Assembly (NCBI RefSeq): GCF_900167375.1
Contig: NZ_FUWY01000009.1
Span: forward strand, 1-64,000
Length of the DNA stretch: 64,000 nt
Source of the DNA: Anaerorhabdus furcosa
GTDB taxonomy: Bacteria > Bacillota_I > Bacilli_A > Erysipelotrichales > Erysipelotrichaceae
Direction of reading: 5' to 3'
Shown here: positions 31,760 through 40,580 of the stretch, piece by piece
How the letters are laid out: each line of letters begins with the position of its first letter
Position numbering within the stretch: the first letter of the stretch is position 1
Translations under genes and position numbers: made by a program
Notes under the pieces: model-generated
Database searches by the model: none
Seen by the model: the letters and a program-made list of their open reading frames with translations, nothing else
Told to the model about the DNA's origin: nothing

Positions 31760-34153
31760 ATGGAATTCAATCATGTAGAATCAGAGAAAAAGTGGCAAGA
31801 ATATTGGGAAAAGAATAAAACATTTGAAACCGATGTTTGGGATTTTAGTAAGCCGAAGTTTTATGCTTTGGATATGTTTCCATATCCTTCAGGTCATGGC
31901 TTACATGTAGGTCATCCAGAGGGATATACAGCAAGTGATATTGTTTGTCGTATGAAAAGAATGCAAGGCTATAATGTGTTACATCCAATGGGATTTGACT
32001 CTTTTGGTTTACCAGCTGAGCAATATGCAATTCAAACGGGAAATCATCCAGAGGGATTTACACTTGAAAATATCAAAACATTTACAACACAATTGAAAAT
32101 GTTGGGTTTTTCATTTGATTGGGATAAAGAAGTATCTACTTGTGATCCTAAGTTCTATCAATGGACACAATGGATTTTTAAACAATTATATGAAGATGGA
32201 TTAGCGAAATATGTAGATTTTCCTGTTAACTGGTGCGAAGAACTTGGAACAGTACTTGCGAATGATGAAATCATTGATGGTAAATCAGAGCGTGGAGGAT
32301 ATCCTGTTGTACGTAAAATGATGAAACAATGGGTTATTGATATCGTTAAATATGCAGATCGTTTATTAGATGGACTGAATGAAGTTGATTGGCCTGAGTC
32401 AACAAAGGAAATTCAACGTAACTGGATTGGTAAATCGCGTGGTGCTCATGTGAATTTTAAAGTTGATGGACATGATGAATCATTTACTGTTTTTACCACA
32501 CGTTGTGATACGTTGTTTGGTGCTACTTATTGTGTACTTGCTCCTGAGCATGCATTAGTTGATCTTATTACAACACCTGAAGAAAAAGAAAAGGTTGCTG
32601 CATACAAACAAGAATGTGCTTCTAAGTCAGATATGGAGCGTACTGAGCTTAATAAAGATAAAACAGGGGTCTTTACTGGTGCTTATGCAATTAACCCTGT
32701 AAATCAAAAGAAAGTGCCTATATGGATAAGTGATTATGTACTTGCATCATATGGTACAGGTGCAATTATGGCAGTTCCTGCTCATGATGAAAGAGATTAT
32801 GAATTTGCGAAGAAGTTTGGTCTTGAAATTATTCAAGTTTTAGATGGAGAATCAGTTGAAGAGAAAGCAATGGTTGATGATGGTGTTCATATCAACTCAG
32901 ATTTCCTAGATGGTTTAAATAAAGAAGATGCGATTAATGTTATGATTGCATGGCTTGAGACAAACAAAGTAGGACAATCAAAGATTAACTATCGCCTACG
33001 CGAATGGATATTTGCTAGACAACGTTATTGGGGTGAACCAATTCCAGTTGTTCACTTTGATGATGGCACAATGGAAGCACTTGAAGATAGTGAATTACCA
33101 TTGGTTCTACCAGAATTAAATGACTACAAAGGACAAGCAGGGAAATCACCATTAGATCGAGCAACAGCTTGGGTTGAGGGTGAAAAACATGGAAAACATT
33201 ATCGTAGAGAAACAAGTACAATGCCAGGTTCAGCTGGAAGTAGTTGGTACTTCTTGCGCTACATTGATCCACATAATGAGAAAGAAATTGCGGATAAAAA
33301 ATTATTAGAACATTGGATGCCAGTCGATCTTTATATTGGCGGTCCAGAACATGCGGTAGGACATTTATTGTATTCACGTATGTGGAATAACTACTTGTAT
33401 GATAAAGGAATTGTTCCATGCAAAGAACCATTTAAAAAATTGTTCCATCAAGGAATGATATTAGGTGAAAATGGTGAAAAAATGAGTAAGTCTCGTGGTA
33501 ATGTTATCAATCCAGATGATATTGTTAAAGCATATGGTGCAGATACATTACGATTATATGAAATGTTTATGGGACCGCTTGAAGCAAGCAAACCATGGAA
33601 TGATAAAAATGTAGAAGCATCTAGAAAATGGTTAGATCGTGTATGGCGCTTGTTTATTGACTCAAATAGACTCGTGGATACAAATGATGGTTCATTGGAT
33701 TTTAGTTACAATGCAACCGTTAAGAAAGTAACAAGTGATATCGAAACATTAAACATGAATACAGCGATTTCTCAAATGATGATATTCATTAATGATTGTT
33801 ATAAGCAAGAAAAAATATATCGTGAATATGCATTGAATTTCATAAAAATGTTATCTTGCTTTGCACCACATATTTGTGAAGAAATGTATCAAATTTTAAC
33901 AGGCAAACAAACCCTTACATATGAACCATGGCCAACTGTTGATGAATCAAAGCTTATCTTAAATGAGGTAGAGATGGCAGTACAAGTTAATGGTAAAATG
34001 CGAGGAAAATTCATGATTGCAAAAGATGAAGATACAAAGATTGTAGAGGAAACAGCTTTAAATCTTGAATCAGTTAAAACGCATACAGAGGGTAAAGAAA
34101 TTAGAAAAGTTATCGTAATTCCAAATAAAATTGTGAATATTGTTGCAAATTAA
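31760..34153 (+). CDS. leuS: Leucyl-tRNA synthetase
   Basis: 797 residues. A class Ia synthetase that joins leucine to tRNA-Leu, with an editing domain. The HIGH motif region reads [15 protein letters not shown], the KMSKS motif is [10 protein letters not shown], and the editing domain shows [19 protein letters not shown] and [15 protein letters not shown]. The C-terminal domain ends near normal length for bacterial LeuRS of the Gram-positive type. AAGGAGG precedes the ATG. Expression is under the Leu T-box just upstream. It is closed by a strong terminator shared with the convergent GGDEF gene. Confidence 0.98.
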   Translation: MEFNHVESEKKWQEYWEKNKTFETDVWDFSKPKFYALDMFPYPSGHGLHVGHPEGYTASDIVCRMKRMQGYNVLHPMGFDSFGLPAEQYAIQTGNHPEGFTLENIKTFTTQLKMLGFSFDWDKEVSTCDPKFYQWTQWIFKQLYEDGLAKYVDFPVNWCEELGTVLANDEIIDGKSERGGYPVVRKMMKQWVIDIVKYADRLLDGLNEVDWPESTKEIQRNWIGKSRGAHVNFKVDGHDESFTVFTTRCDTLFGATYCVLAPEHALVDLITTPEEKEKVAAYKQECASKSDMERTELNKDKTGVFTGAYAINPVNQKKVPIWISDYVLASYGTGAIMAVPAHDERDYEFAKKFGLEIIQVLDGESVEEKAMVDDGVHINSDFLDGLNKEDAINVMIAWLETNKVGQSKINYRLREWIFARQRYWGEPIPVVHFDDGTMEALEDSELPLVLPELNDYKGQAGKSPLDRATAWVEGEKHGKHYRRETSTMPGSAGSSWYFLRYIDPHNEKEIADKKLLEHWMPVDLYIGGPEHAVGHLLYSRMWNNYLYDKGIVPCKEPFKKLFHQGMILGENGEKMSKSRGNVINPDDIVKAYGADTLRLYEMFMGPLEASKPWNDKNVEASRKWLDRVWRLFIDSNRLVDTNDGSLDFSYNATVKKVTSDIETLNMNTAISQMMIFINDCYKQEKIYREYALNFIKMLSCFAPHICEEMYQILTGKQTLTYEPWPTVDESKLILNEVEMAVQVNGKMRGKFMIAKDEDTKIVEETALNLESVKTHTEGKEIRKVIVIPNKIVNIVAN

Positions 34154-34175
34154 AACGCTAGGTATCTAGCGTTTT
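34152..34175. terminator. Bidirectional terminator after leuS
   Basis: Perfect stem AAAACGCTAG / CTAGCGTTTT with loop GTAT, between leuS and the convergent GGDEF gene. Confidence 0.9.
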
Positions 34176-35277
34176 ATTCATTTAGAAACTCAATGAGTAG
34201 ATGTAAGTCAAGATTAGGTTTTCTTGTGTTTTTATCCAGATACATTTTCTTATCGGCTTCGATTTGTGCATCTAATATATCGAATGAGCGATGATAAGAT
34301 TCAATACCATAAGCAAAATCTAAATTGTTTTTGTTAAGGAAGTTTCGAATTTCTTCGATTTCATTTGTAACAGATTCAATAGTTTGCTTTTTTGCAATAA
34401 CCATAAATTCATCACCACCGATTCGATAAAATGTTGAATTCTTCGTTAACATTGTTGTAAAGATAGTAGTAAAATAAACAAGACATTTATCACCAATATC
34501 ATGACCATAAGTATCATTGATTTGTTTAAAATTATTGATATCAACTAAAACAAGAATACAGTTATCATGATGATTCATATCATTGAGGGTACTATCATAC
34601 AACCTCCGATTAGCACATCCAGTTAACTGATCAGTAATATTGACTTGGATATTCAGCAATAAGTAATACAGGATTAAAGACATTCCAGAAAAATTCCAAT
34701 TCATGAATTTCATCTTAAATGCTACTTCTAAAAAAGCACTAAACAAGATTAATGTAAGAACAAAGAAGACAAAGATACGTTCAATGTGCTTGTTATTGAG
34801 ACGATGATTAACAGGTTTTACAATAAGCATAATCATGTAGAAACAAGAAATAAGCATGGGTAGAAGAAATAAAACACCACGATCATATTTATTATTAACT
34901 GAGATATGGAAGACAATATTTTCGAAAAAAATACTGCTAAAGCATACGAAAATGTTGATAATGATAGGGATATAAGCATAGGTATGCATTTTCTTATCAT
35001 CAAATATTCTACACAAAACCAAAGGAATAATTGGGCCACATGCAAAGTTTAAAAACGATGTAATACGCCGTAGTATATAGAATTGTGGACCTGCTACCTC
35101 TAAATATGCATCCAAACTTGTAACAAGAATCATCAAGATATTTAATACGAAAACAAAGAGGAAGAGCCTGTTTTTAGTTTTATTGAATAGAGGATTTAGA
35201 CTTAAAAAGGTGATAGCTAAAAAAAGTGCAGTAAAACAAACAACATTTGCCTGTACAATACTTACTATTTTTTCCAT
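34174..35277 (-). CDS. Seven-helix membrane GGDEF diguanylate cyclase
   Basis: 367 residues. An N-terminal region of about seven to eight transmembrane helices (to about residue 210) is followed by a GGDEF domain with the canonical GGDEF at 287-291 in YRIGGDEFMV and LVDINNFKQINDTYGHD. It should make c-di-GMP in response to a membrane signal. ATG 35277 is used; a GTG directly before it is an alternative. An extended -10 (TGCTATAAT) lies upstream at 35301-35309. Unlike the enzyme at 5814 it keeps the exact GGDEF signature. Confidence 0.88.
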   Translation of the reverse strand: MEKIVSIVQANVVCFTALFLAITFLSLNPLFNKTKNRLFLFVFVLNILMILVTSLDAYLEVAGPQFYILRRITSFLNFACGPIIPLVLCRIFDDKKMHTYAYIPIIINIFVCFSSIFFENIVFHISVNNKYDRGVLFLLPMLISCFYMIMLIVKPVNHRLNNKHIERIFVFFVLTLILFSAFLEVAFKMKFMNWNFSGMSLILYYLLLNIQVNITDQLTGCANRRLYDSTLNDMNHHDNCILVLVDINNFKQINDTYGHDIGDKCLVYFTTIFTTMLTKNSTFYRIGGDEFMVIAKKQTIESVTNEIEEIRNFLNKNNLDFAYGIESYHRSFDILDAQIEADKKMYLDKNTRKPNLDLHLLIEFLNE

Positions 35278-35404
35278 CACTTCACCCCATTAATATATAA
35301 ATTATAGCATGAAGTCATGAAAAAACTCGTGAAATTGTGGATTTCTATGAATTATTAAGTTTATAAAACTATTTTAGTTTAGACTAGTGAGATTGATGAA
35401 ATTT

Positions 35405-35413
35405 TGGTATAAT
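35405..35413 (+). promoter_or_regulatory. Extended -10 promoter of scpAB
   Basis: TGGTATAAT, extended -10, 20 nt before the scpA ATG; the -35 is weak. Confidence 0.6.
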
Positions 35414-35432
35414 TTTCTAGCGAGGTGGCAAC

Positions 35433-36158
35433 ATGACATTTACAGTAGCAATTGATCAATTTGAAGGTCCATTAGATTTAATGCTCCATTTAATCAAAGA
35501 GCAAGAATTAGACCTTTTTGACTTAGATATCAGCGTATTAACAGATCAATACTTGACTTATTTGAATCACATGGAAGACTTACATCTTGAAGTAGCAAGT
35601 GAATACTTACTAGAACTTGCAACATTAATTGAATATAAAAGTAAAAAAATATTACCTAAGGATCAATCATTACTAGAAGATGAGTTTGAAGAGGATCCAA
35701 AAGATCGCTTAGTTAGACGTTTATTGGAGTATCAACAATTTAAAGAAGTAAGTGAACAATTAAGTGATTTGTATCATCAAAGAGCAATGCAAATGTCAAA
35801 GCCGATATCTATTGAAGTTGATGAATGGACTAAACCAAAAACAGAGGATGCACCAATTGATGGATCACCTTATGATTTAGTCAAAGCTATGAATAAATGT
35901 CTTAGAAGGTTACAATTATCAAAACCAATTGAGACAAAGTTTACTGCTAAAGAATTATCAATGGAAGATAGATCGTTACAAATAAAGGCAAGATTAAGAG
36001 ATTTACCAGATACATTCTCATTTGAAACATTAATTGAAGATTGTAATGATATGCAAATGGTAATTGTTACTTTCTTATCGATTCTTGATTTAGCAAGACA
36101 ACATACACTCGTATTTACGATTGATGAAAACGAAACAATTTGGTTTAAGAGGGGGTAG
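35433..36158 (+). CDS. scpA: Segregation and condensation protein A
   Basis: 241 residues. A kleisin that bridges SMC heads in the SMC-ScpAB condensin. The N-terminus FEGPLDLMLHLIKEQELDLFDLDI is diagnostic and binds the SMC neck; the C-terminal winged helix ends near DENETIWFKRG. Start ATG follows GCGAGGTGG. The stop is 5 nt before the scpB ATG, the usual scpAB pair. No smc is in the window. Confidence 0.96.
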   Translation: MTFTVAIDQFEGPLDLMLHLIKEQELDLFDLDISVLTDQYLTYLNHMEDLHLEVASEYLLELATLIEYKSKKILPKDQSLLEDEFEEDPKDRLVRRLLEYQQFKEVSEQLSDLYHQRAMQMSKPISIEVDEWTKPKTEDAPIDGSPYDLVKAMNKCLRRLQLSKPIETKFTAKELSMEDRSLQIKARLRDLPDTFSFETLIEDCNDMQMVIVTFLSILDLARQHTLVFTIDENETIWFKRG

Positions 36159-36163
36159 TGAGT

Positions 36164-36838
36164 ATGATTGAAAACCTTGAAAATAATAAAGAGGAAGTAA
36201 TAGAAGAAAAAGAAGTGATGCTTCATGAAGAATTAACAAGTGAACAAGAAGAAAAAATTGAAGAAGCAATTCAAGAAACAAACAAAGTAGAAGAAGGTAA
36301 TCGTGCAGGAACAATTCTAGAGGGATTATTATTCATTGTAGGTGAAGAAGGAATTACACTGGCACAAGCAAGTGAAGTCTTGGGAATTAGCCAAGAGAGA
36401 GCGGAAGAAGAGTTTAGTTTACTTCAAGCAGCATATGCGGAGGATAGTAGGGGTTTTGAAATTGCGAACTATGGAGGAACATATAAGTTCTTATCTAAAG
36501 CAATTGTCCATCCTTATGCAGAAAAGTTATTCCAAACAACGAAGACTGCTGGGATATCGCAAGCTGCATTAGAAACGTTAGCGATTATTGCCTATAAACA
36601 ACCCATTACACGTGTTGAAATTGAAGAAATTCGTGGAGTAGGGTGCGATATGATGCTTAGAAAATTAGAAGCACGCAATTTAATTCGTGAGAATGGTCGA
36701 AGTGATGCACCAGGAAGACCTATTCTATACGAGGTAACTGATGAATTTATGGATAGTTTTAAATTGTATAGTTTAGACGAATTACCTAAATTACCTGAAT
36801 TCAATACTGATGAAAACAGTGAAAACTTATTTGATTAA
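36164..36838 (+). CDS. scpB: Segregation and condensation protein B
   Basis: 224 residues. It forms a dimer of winged-helix pairs that binds ScpA. The core is visible from about residue 45: AGTILEGLLFIVGEEGIT, LETLAIIAYKQPITRVEIEE and IRENGRSDAPGRPILYEVT. A Glu-rich extension of about 45 residues precedes it (for example EEVIEEKEVMLHEE), longer and more acidic than in typical ScpB; function unknown. ATG 36164 has GAGGGGG 8 nt upstream; a GTG two codons earlier is less likely. A terminator follows. Confidence 0.95.
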   Translation: MIENLENNKEEVIEEKEVMLHEELTSEQEEKIEEAIQETNKVEEGNRAGTILEGLLFIVGEEGITLAQASEVLGISQERAEEEFSLLQAAYAEDSRGFEIANYGGTYKFLSKAIVHPYAEKLFQTTKTAGISQAALETLAIIAYKQPITRVEIEEIRGVGCDMMLRKLEARNLIRENGRSDAPGRPILYEVTDEFMDSFKLYSLDELPKLPEFNTDENSENLFD

Positions 36839-36839
36839 G

Positions 36840-36860
36840 AAGTGAGGAAACTCACTTTTT
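36840..36860 (+). terminator. scpAB terminator
   Basis: Stem AAGTGAG / CTCACTT with GAAA loop and T-run, directly after the scpB stop. Confidence 0.85.
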
Positions 36861-36866
36861 ATATTG

Positions 36867-36895
36867 TTGACAAGTCTATTCTATCAGAGTAGAAT
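36867..36895 (+). promoter_or_regulatory. Promoter of the BlaI/BlaR-like operon
   Basis: TTGACA (36867-36872), 17-nt spacer, TAGAAT (36890-36895). The right arm of operator O1 is the -10 box itself. Confidence 0.85.
36878..36895 (+). promoter_or_regulatory. Operator O1 of the BlaI-like repressor
   Basis: 18-bp element with arms ATTCTA / TAGAAT around a 6-bp centre, lying in the spacer and -10. It is identical at 17 of 18 positions to the element at 36904. Binding by the BlaI-like product is inference. Confidence 0.75.
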
Positions 36896-36903
36896 GAATG
36901 TAT

Positions 36904-36921
36904 ATTCTATCACAGTAGAAT
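36904..36921 (+). promoter_or_regulatory. Operator O2 of the BlaI-like repressor
   Basis: Second copy of the ATTCTA-N6-TAGAAT element, 26 bp downstream of O1 and touching the GGAGG ribosome binding site. Confidence 0.75.
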
Positions 36922-36932
36922 GGAGGAAGAAA

Positions 36933-37292
36933 ATGGTTGATAAAGTATTTGACTCAGAAAGAAATATTTTAGAGCTTTTATGGGAAAAAGATAATCAAAG
37001 TGCAAAAGAAATTGCTGAGCAATGTGAAAAAAATGTAGGTTGGAGCAAAACAACAACCTATACAGTGATAAAAAAATGTGTTAGCAAAGGATTAATTCAA
37101 CGTATTGATCCAGGTTTTATTTGCCATGCATGCATTGGAAAAGAAATCGTTTGTGCTCAAGAAACAGATGATTTGATTCAACGAAACTATTCGGGTAATC
37201 CCGATTTACTAGTTGCCTCATTGTTGGAACAAAAGAAAGTATCCTTTGAAGAAATTCAAAAATTAAAAGAGTTAATTAAGAAATATGAATAA
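36933..37292 (+). CDS. BlaI/MecI-family repressor
   Basis: 119 residues. A winged-helix DNA-binding domain (about 1-75: ERNILELLWEKDNQSAKEIA, then WSKTTTYTVIKKCVSKGLI) and a helical dimerisation tail with DLLVASLLEQKKVSFEEIQKL, the standard BlaI layout. In beta-lactamase systems such repressors are cut by a BlaR1/MecR1-type protease after signal. ATG 36933 follows GGAGGAAG; the longer frame lies inside the promoter. The gene overlaps the M56 protease gene by 8 nt. The target operon appears to be its own, via O1 and O2. Confidence 0.9.
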   Translation: MVDKVFDSERNILELLWEKDNQSAKEIAEQCEKNVGWSKTTTYTVIKKCVSKGLIQRIDPGFICHACIGKEIVCAQETDDLIQRNYSGNPDLLVASLLEQKKVSFEEIQKLKELIKKYE

Positions 37293-38868
37293 TTTGCTCT
37301 CTTTTGTAGAAATAAATATTTTTGGAAGTATTCTAATTTTAGTTGTTTTATTCATTCGGTTGTTATTTACAAATCAACTTCCAAAAAAATTATTAATGGG
37401 TTTATGGGGACTAGTAGGTTTAAGATTTCTTTTTCCATTTAGAATTGAATTTAATTTTAGTTTTTATCAAGTTGCAGATCCAATTCTTAATCCAATTACA
37501 AAACAAGTTTTACCTGGAATTCTAAATCAAAACACAATTGTCAGCAGTAGTTTTGAGGATAATCTTTCTCTAGTGCTATTGATTGTTTGGGCAATTGGTT
37601 GTTTATTTGTGGCATCTAGTTTAATCTATTTCCACTTAAAAACTCGTTTTACCTATAAAGTATCTTTGCCAGTAAAAAATCATTTTGTCCAAGAGTGGTT
37701 AGAGAATAATCGTTTAAGAAGACCCATCCAAGTACGTTATTCAGATCGTATTGGTTCTCCTTTTACTACAGGTATTTTGTGGCCAATTATTCTTCTTCCA
37801 AAATCAATTGATTGGGAGGATACACAATGTTTGACCTATGTATTGTCACACGAGCGTGCCCATATTCGACGATTTGATGTACTCATCAAATGGTTACTAG
37901 CACTCATCGTTTGTCTTTATTGGTACAACCCACTTGTATGGCTTTTTTACCGATTAGCAAATCAAGATTTGGAATTTAGTTGTGATGAAGAAGTAGTTTT
38001 AAAAAATGGTTTATCCTCACGTAGTACATATGCTGAGGCTCTTGTGAAGATGGAAGAGCGAAGAGTAATACTTGCACCACTTACTTCAAACTTTTCAAAG
38101 TCTGGATTGAAAAACAGAATAGTATCTATCCTTCAAACAAAAAATATCACACTTACTAAAGTTATGATTTCACTTGTAATTCTGTTTGGGGTAGGGTTGC
38201 TTTTCTTTACTAATTCACCACTTCATCAAAATGAAATCATAGGAGAAACAAAGCATTTTGGAGAAGAGGATCCCACAATTTATGACTATGGTTATACCAA
38301 AGAAGAATTAGAAAAATTTCTAGAACTTACCCACTATCGTGATTATGAAACCATGTCAATTTCAAAATTTAATTCATTAATTCATAATTTATTTCAGAAC
38401 GATATATCGGATGAGGGTATGATTTTGTTTGAAAAGGTGATGTGGAATACCAGTGAAACTAGTGAATACTATAGTTTTCTTGTAAATACAATTCAATGCT
38501 CAATGAATGAATACAATGCACGACTAGAAGAAGTATATTCAAACGAAGTAAATAATCCAACATATTGGATTAATCTAGAAAGTACACAAAATACCGAAGT
38601 GTTAGGTGTTAAGGGTAAGATGGATATTCAAATGAGTTTAGTCTTTAGTTATCGCATTCTTGATGAAGTAAATTTAACAGTAAAACAACGAGATGAATTT
38701 ATTCAACGTATAAATCAAGTAGCCCAAGATACCTTTGAACATCAAATACAAATGAATGGAGCTAAAGAAGATTTCATTGTAGAGTTTGAAGAGAATGCAG
38801 CGAGATTATCTACAGAAAAAATTGAATTTGTAGAGTGTATAGAAAGTGAAACAGAAATTTATAATTAA
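37285..38868 (+). CDS. BlaR1-type M56 metalloprotease with a novel outer sensor domain
   Basis: 527 residues. N-terminal transmembrane helices (about 5-50 and 93-115) and the zinc-protease motif HERAH at 189-193, with the likely third ligand Glu in SCDEE (about 235), make this an M56 protease. Helices at 200-222 and 289-308 complete the BlaR1-like membrane part. After 308 comes an outside domain of about 200 residues that lacks the penicillin-binding SxxK-type motifs. It shares blocks (Y-S/T-K-E, MSI..F, EYNAR..EV, FSYRILD, KIEFV) with the next gene. It probably cleaves the adjacent repressor when this domain senses an unknown signal. Confidence 0.88.
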   Translation: MNNLLSFVEINIFGSILILVVLFIRLLFTNQLPKKLLMGLWGLVGLRFLFPFRIEFNFSFYQVADPILNPITKQVLPGILNQNTIVSSSFEDNLSLVLLIVWAIGCLFVASSLIYFHLKTRFTYKVSLPVKNHFVQEWLENNRLRRPIQVRYSDRIGSPFTTGILWPIILLPKSIDWEDTQCLTYVLSHERAHIRRFDVLIKWLLALIVCLYWYNPLVWLFYRLANQDLEFSCDEEVVLKNGLSSRSTYAEALVKMEERRVILAPLTSNFSKSGLKNRIVSILQTKNITLTKVMISLVILFGVGLLFFTNSPLHQNEIIGETKHFGEEDPTIYDYGYTKEELEKFLELTHYRDYETMSISKFNSLIHNLFQNDISDEGMILFEKVMWNTSETSEYYSFLVNTIQCSMNEYNARLEEVYSNEVNNPTYWINLESTQNTEVLGVKGKMDIQMSLVFSYRILDEVNLTVKQRDEFIQRINQVAQDTFEHQIQMNGAKEDFIVEFEENAARLSTEKIEFVECIESETEIYN

Positions 38869-38882
38869 GTAGAGGAAGAAAA

Positions 38883-40268
38883 ATGAAAATAAATCGATCT
38901 ATTAAAGTAGGTATAGTACTTTTGGTAGTAGTTTTAAGTGTGTCTTGTAGTACAAAAATAAATAAAGAAGAATCGCATAATTCAGTAACAAATCAAAGAA
39001 ATAACAGATACTATTGGAATGATGAAGAAAAGTATACAAAAGAGGATTACAATTTTTTGAAAGAATTAGCACAGCATGATTTAGAGAAAATAACCGTTTA
39101 TGACTTCAATAAAATAGTTTTGAATCAGGACAATGAAGAAGAATATCATAAAAATGAAAAGATAATTCAAAGATTGTATCAAAGTTTGGAAGAAACAGAT
39201 GAGCTATATCCATTTTTGGAAAGTACTCTTTATACAAGCTGGGTGGAATCAGAAAAGAGTCATTACAACAAATGTGAAGAAAATAAATATCCATTCTTTG
39301 TTAAGTCACAGGATGTAAGTTTGTATGAAGATGTGTATGGTAATTCGGAACTTACACAACAAATTTCATTTTCGATTGATTTCAATTATCAAATTAAGGA
39401 TCAAAAAATGTGTACTGTTGCAAAGCGTGATGCGATATTGGATGGAGTTTCATTATCACTCAAATCATATATCGAGGAGCAAGGATTTGAAAAGTTATAT
39501 CATGATCCTCAACTCACGAAAGTGTTGCTAGAACAATTAAATAAAATATTAGGTACATTGAATGATGAGATACAATGGATGAATGTATCTGATTTACATT
39601 GTTGGGTATATAGCAGTGAAGATGTGATGGAAGAAGTTGAAGTCAATAATACTGAAAGAGAATTTGATTACACTAAAAAATACTCAAAAGAGCAATACAA
39701 TAAATTGGTGGATGCATTAGTTATAGAGAACTACAAAGAAATGAGTATTGAAGATTTTGATAGAATAATTTACAATACATTCAATGAGGATTCAGAAAAT
39801 TACTATGATAGTATTTCATTCTTATATGACTTTGTTTTAAATCAATTGGAAGAAACAGATCCACACTATGATTATTTATTGAACATCATTCCATTTGCTT
39901 TGAAAGAATACAATGCCAAAAGAGACGAAGTACTAAGTAAAAAAGATCATCCAATTGAATTTTATAATAATCTTTCAATTCAAATTAAAGGTAAAGTTTA
40001 TGAAGATGAAATCATAAAAGGAGAATTGTATTTGTACTATACTTTTACTTATCGTATTTTGGATGCTAAGCAATGTACGGTTGCTGATAAAATCAATTTT
40101 ATTGAAAATGTAAATAAGGAACTCAAAGAATACATTCAAAATAATTTATCAAATAATATCTCTGAAGAAGCACTACAAAAAGAATTTAAATCAATAGGAA
40201 ATAGTTTAAGTAATGATAAAATTCAATTCGTTGATGCGAAAATTGAGTCATTCGAAGCAGCATACTAG
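38883..40268 (+). CDS. Lipoprotein with two copies of the BlaR-like sensor domain
   Basis: 461 residues. The lipoprotein signal ends in the lipobox VSCS (VVVLSVSCSTKINK). Two homologous domains of about 200 residues follow. Copy 1 spans about 45-255 (YTKEDYNFLKELAQ ... MCTVAKRDA). Copy 2 spans about 262-461 (YSKEQYNKLVDAL, YKEMSIEDFDRIIYNTF, EYNAKRDEV, FTYRILDAKQCTVADK, DKIQFVDA). Copy 2 aligns block by block with the outer domain of the preceding M56 protease. The gene starts 14 nt after it behind GAGGAAG, so it is in the same operon. It may bind the same ligand or dock with the sensor. Function unknown. Confidence 0.85.
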   Translation: MKINRSIKVGIVLLVVVLSVSCSTKINKEESHNSVTNQRNNRYYWNDEEKYTKEDYNFLKELAQHDLEKITVYDFNKIVLNQDNEEEYHKNEKIIQRLYQSLEETDELYPFLESTLYTSWVESEKSHYNKCEENKYPFFVKSQDVSLYEDVYGNSELTQQISFSIDFNYQIKDQKMCTVAKRDAILDGVSLSLKSYIEEQGFEKLYHDPQLTKVLLEQLNKILGTLNDEIQWMNVSDLHCWVYSSEDVMEEVEVNNTEREFDYTKKYSKEQYNKLVDALVIENYKEMSIEDFDRIIYNTFNEDSENYYDSISFLYDFVLNQLEETDPHYDYLLNIIPFALKEYNAKRDEVLSKKDHPIEFYNNLSIQIKGKVYEDEIIKGELYLYYTFTYRILDAKQCTVADKINFIENVNKELKEYIQNNLSNNISEEALQKEFKSIGNSLSNDKIQFVDAKIESFEAAY

Positions 40269-40272
40269 ATGG

Positions 40273-40296
40273 AAGCACCTGAATAGGTGCTTTTCT
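40273..40296 (+). terminator. Terminator of the BlaI/BlaR-like operon
   Basis: Stem AAGCACCT / AGGTGCTT with GAAT loop and TTCT tail. Confidence 0.85.
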
Positions 40297-40318
40297 AATG
40301 AATTCCTAATAAAAAAAC

Positions 40319-40347
40319 TTGTAATGAGGGTGGTCCTTGTGTATACT
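40319..40347 (+). promoter_or_regulatory. Promoter of the purF leader
   Basis: TTGTAA, 17-nt spacer, TATACT (40342-40347). Confidence 0.7.
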
Positions 40348-40374
40348 ATATTCGTGATTAAACAATCACATTTG

Positions 40375-40437
40375 CTTGTATAGGTGTCAAGAATTGGCTG
40401 ACATGTTTCTACCCACTGGCCTATAGTGGACTACAAG
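40375..40437 (+). ncRNA. Guanine (purine) riboswitch aptamer
   Basis: P1 CTTGTA / TACAAG; P2 TGTCA / TGACA with a loop containing TTGG; J2/3 TGTTTCTACC, the purine-riboswitch hallmark; P3 CCACT / AGTGG with a loop containing CC able to kiss the P2 loop GG; J3/1 GACTA. The C in GACTA corresponds to C74, which specifies guanine over adenine. It lies upstream of purF, so guanine should reduce purine synthesis. Confidence 0.92.
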
Positions 40438-40474
40438 TAAACCTTTTCCCCGTATCTGTGAAATGGGTTTACTT
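40435..40474 (+). promoter_or_regulatory. Alternative helix next to the aptamer
   Basis: AAGTAAACC (40435-40443) pairs with GGTTTACTT (40466-40474). Its 5' strand shares bases with the 3' strand of P1, so the two helices compete in part. No good T-tract follows. Confidence 0.55.
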
Positions 40475-40492
40475 TGTAATGGAGGAAAAGGA

Positions 40493-40531
40493 ATGCTACA
40501 TAACTTAAAACAGAACACAAGTAAATTATAA
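40493..40531 (+). CDS. Possible 12-codon leader peptide before purF
   Basis: GGAGGAAAAGG is followed by ATG and the short frame MLHNLKQNTSKL, which stops 1 nt before the terminator stem at 40533. The ribosome binding site is strong. It could be a chance frame, but its placement between riboswitch helix and terminator is what a translated leader that tunes attenuation would show. Confidence 0.35.
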   Translation: MLHNLKQNTSKL

Positions 40532-40532
40532 C

Positions 40533-40560
40533 TACATATTGGTTTCAATATGTATTTTTT
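40533..40560 (+). terminator. Attenuator-like terminator before purF
   Basis: Stem TACATATTG / CAATATGTA with GTTT loop, followed by TTTTTTATTTT, 20 nt before the purF start. It is a complete intrinsic terminator inside the leader. Confidence 0.8.
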
Positions 40561-40580
40561 ATTTTCCTGGAGGGTGCATG

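Noticed and set aside
37285-38868. Beta-lactam resistance (BlaR1/MecR1) receptor
   Set aside because: The outer domain has no penicillin-binding motifs, and no beta-lactamase or PBP2a gene is adjacent.
40493-40531. Calling the 12-codon frame a firm gene
   Set aside because: It may be a chance frame; it is kept only as a low-confidence feature for its ribosome binding site and position.
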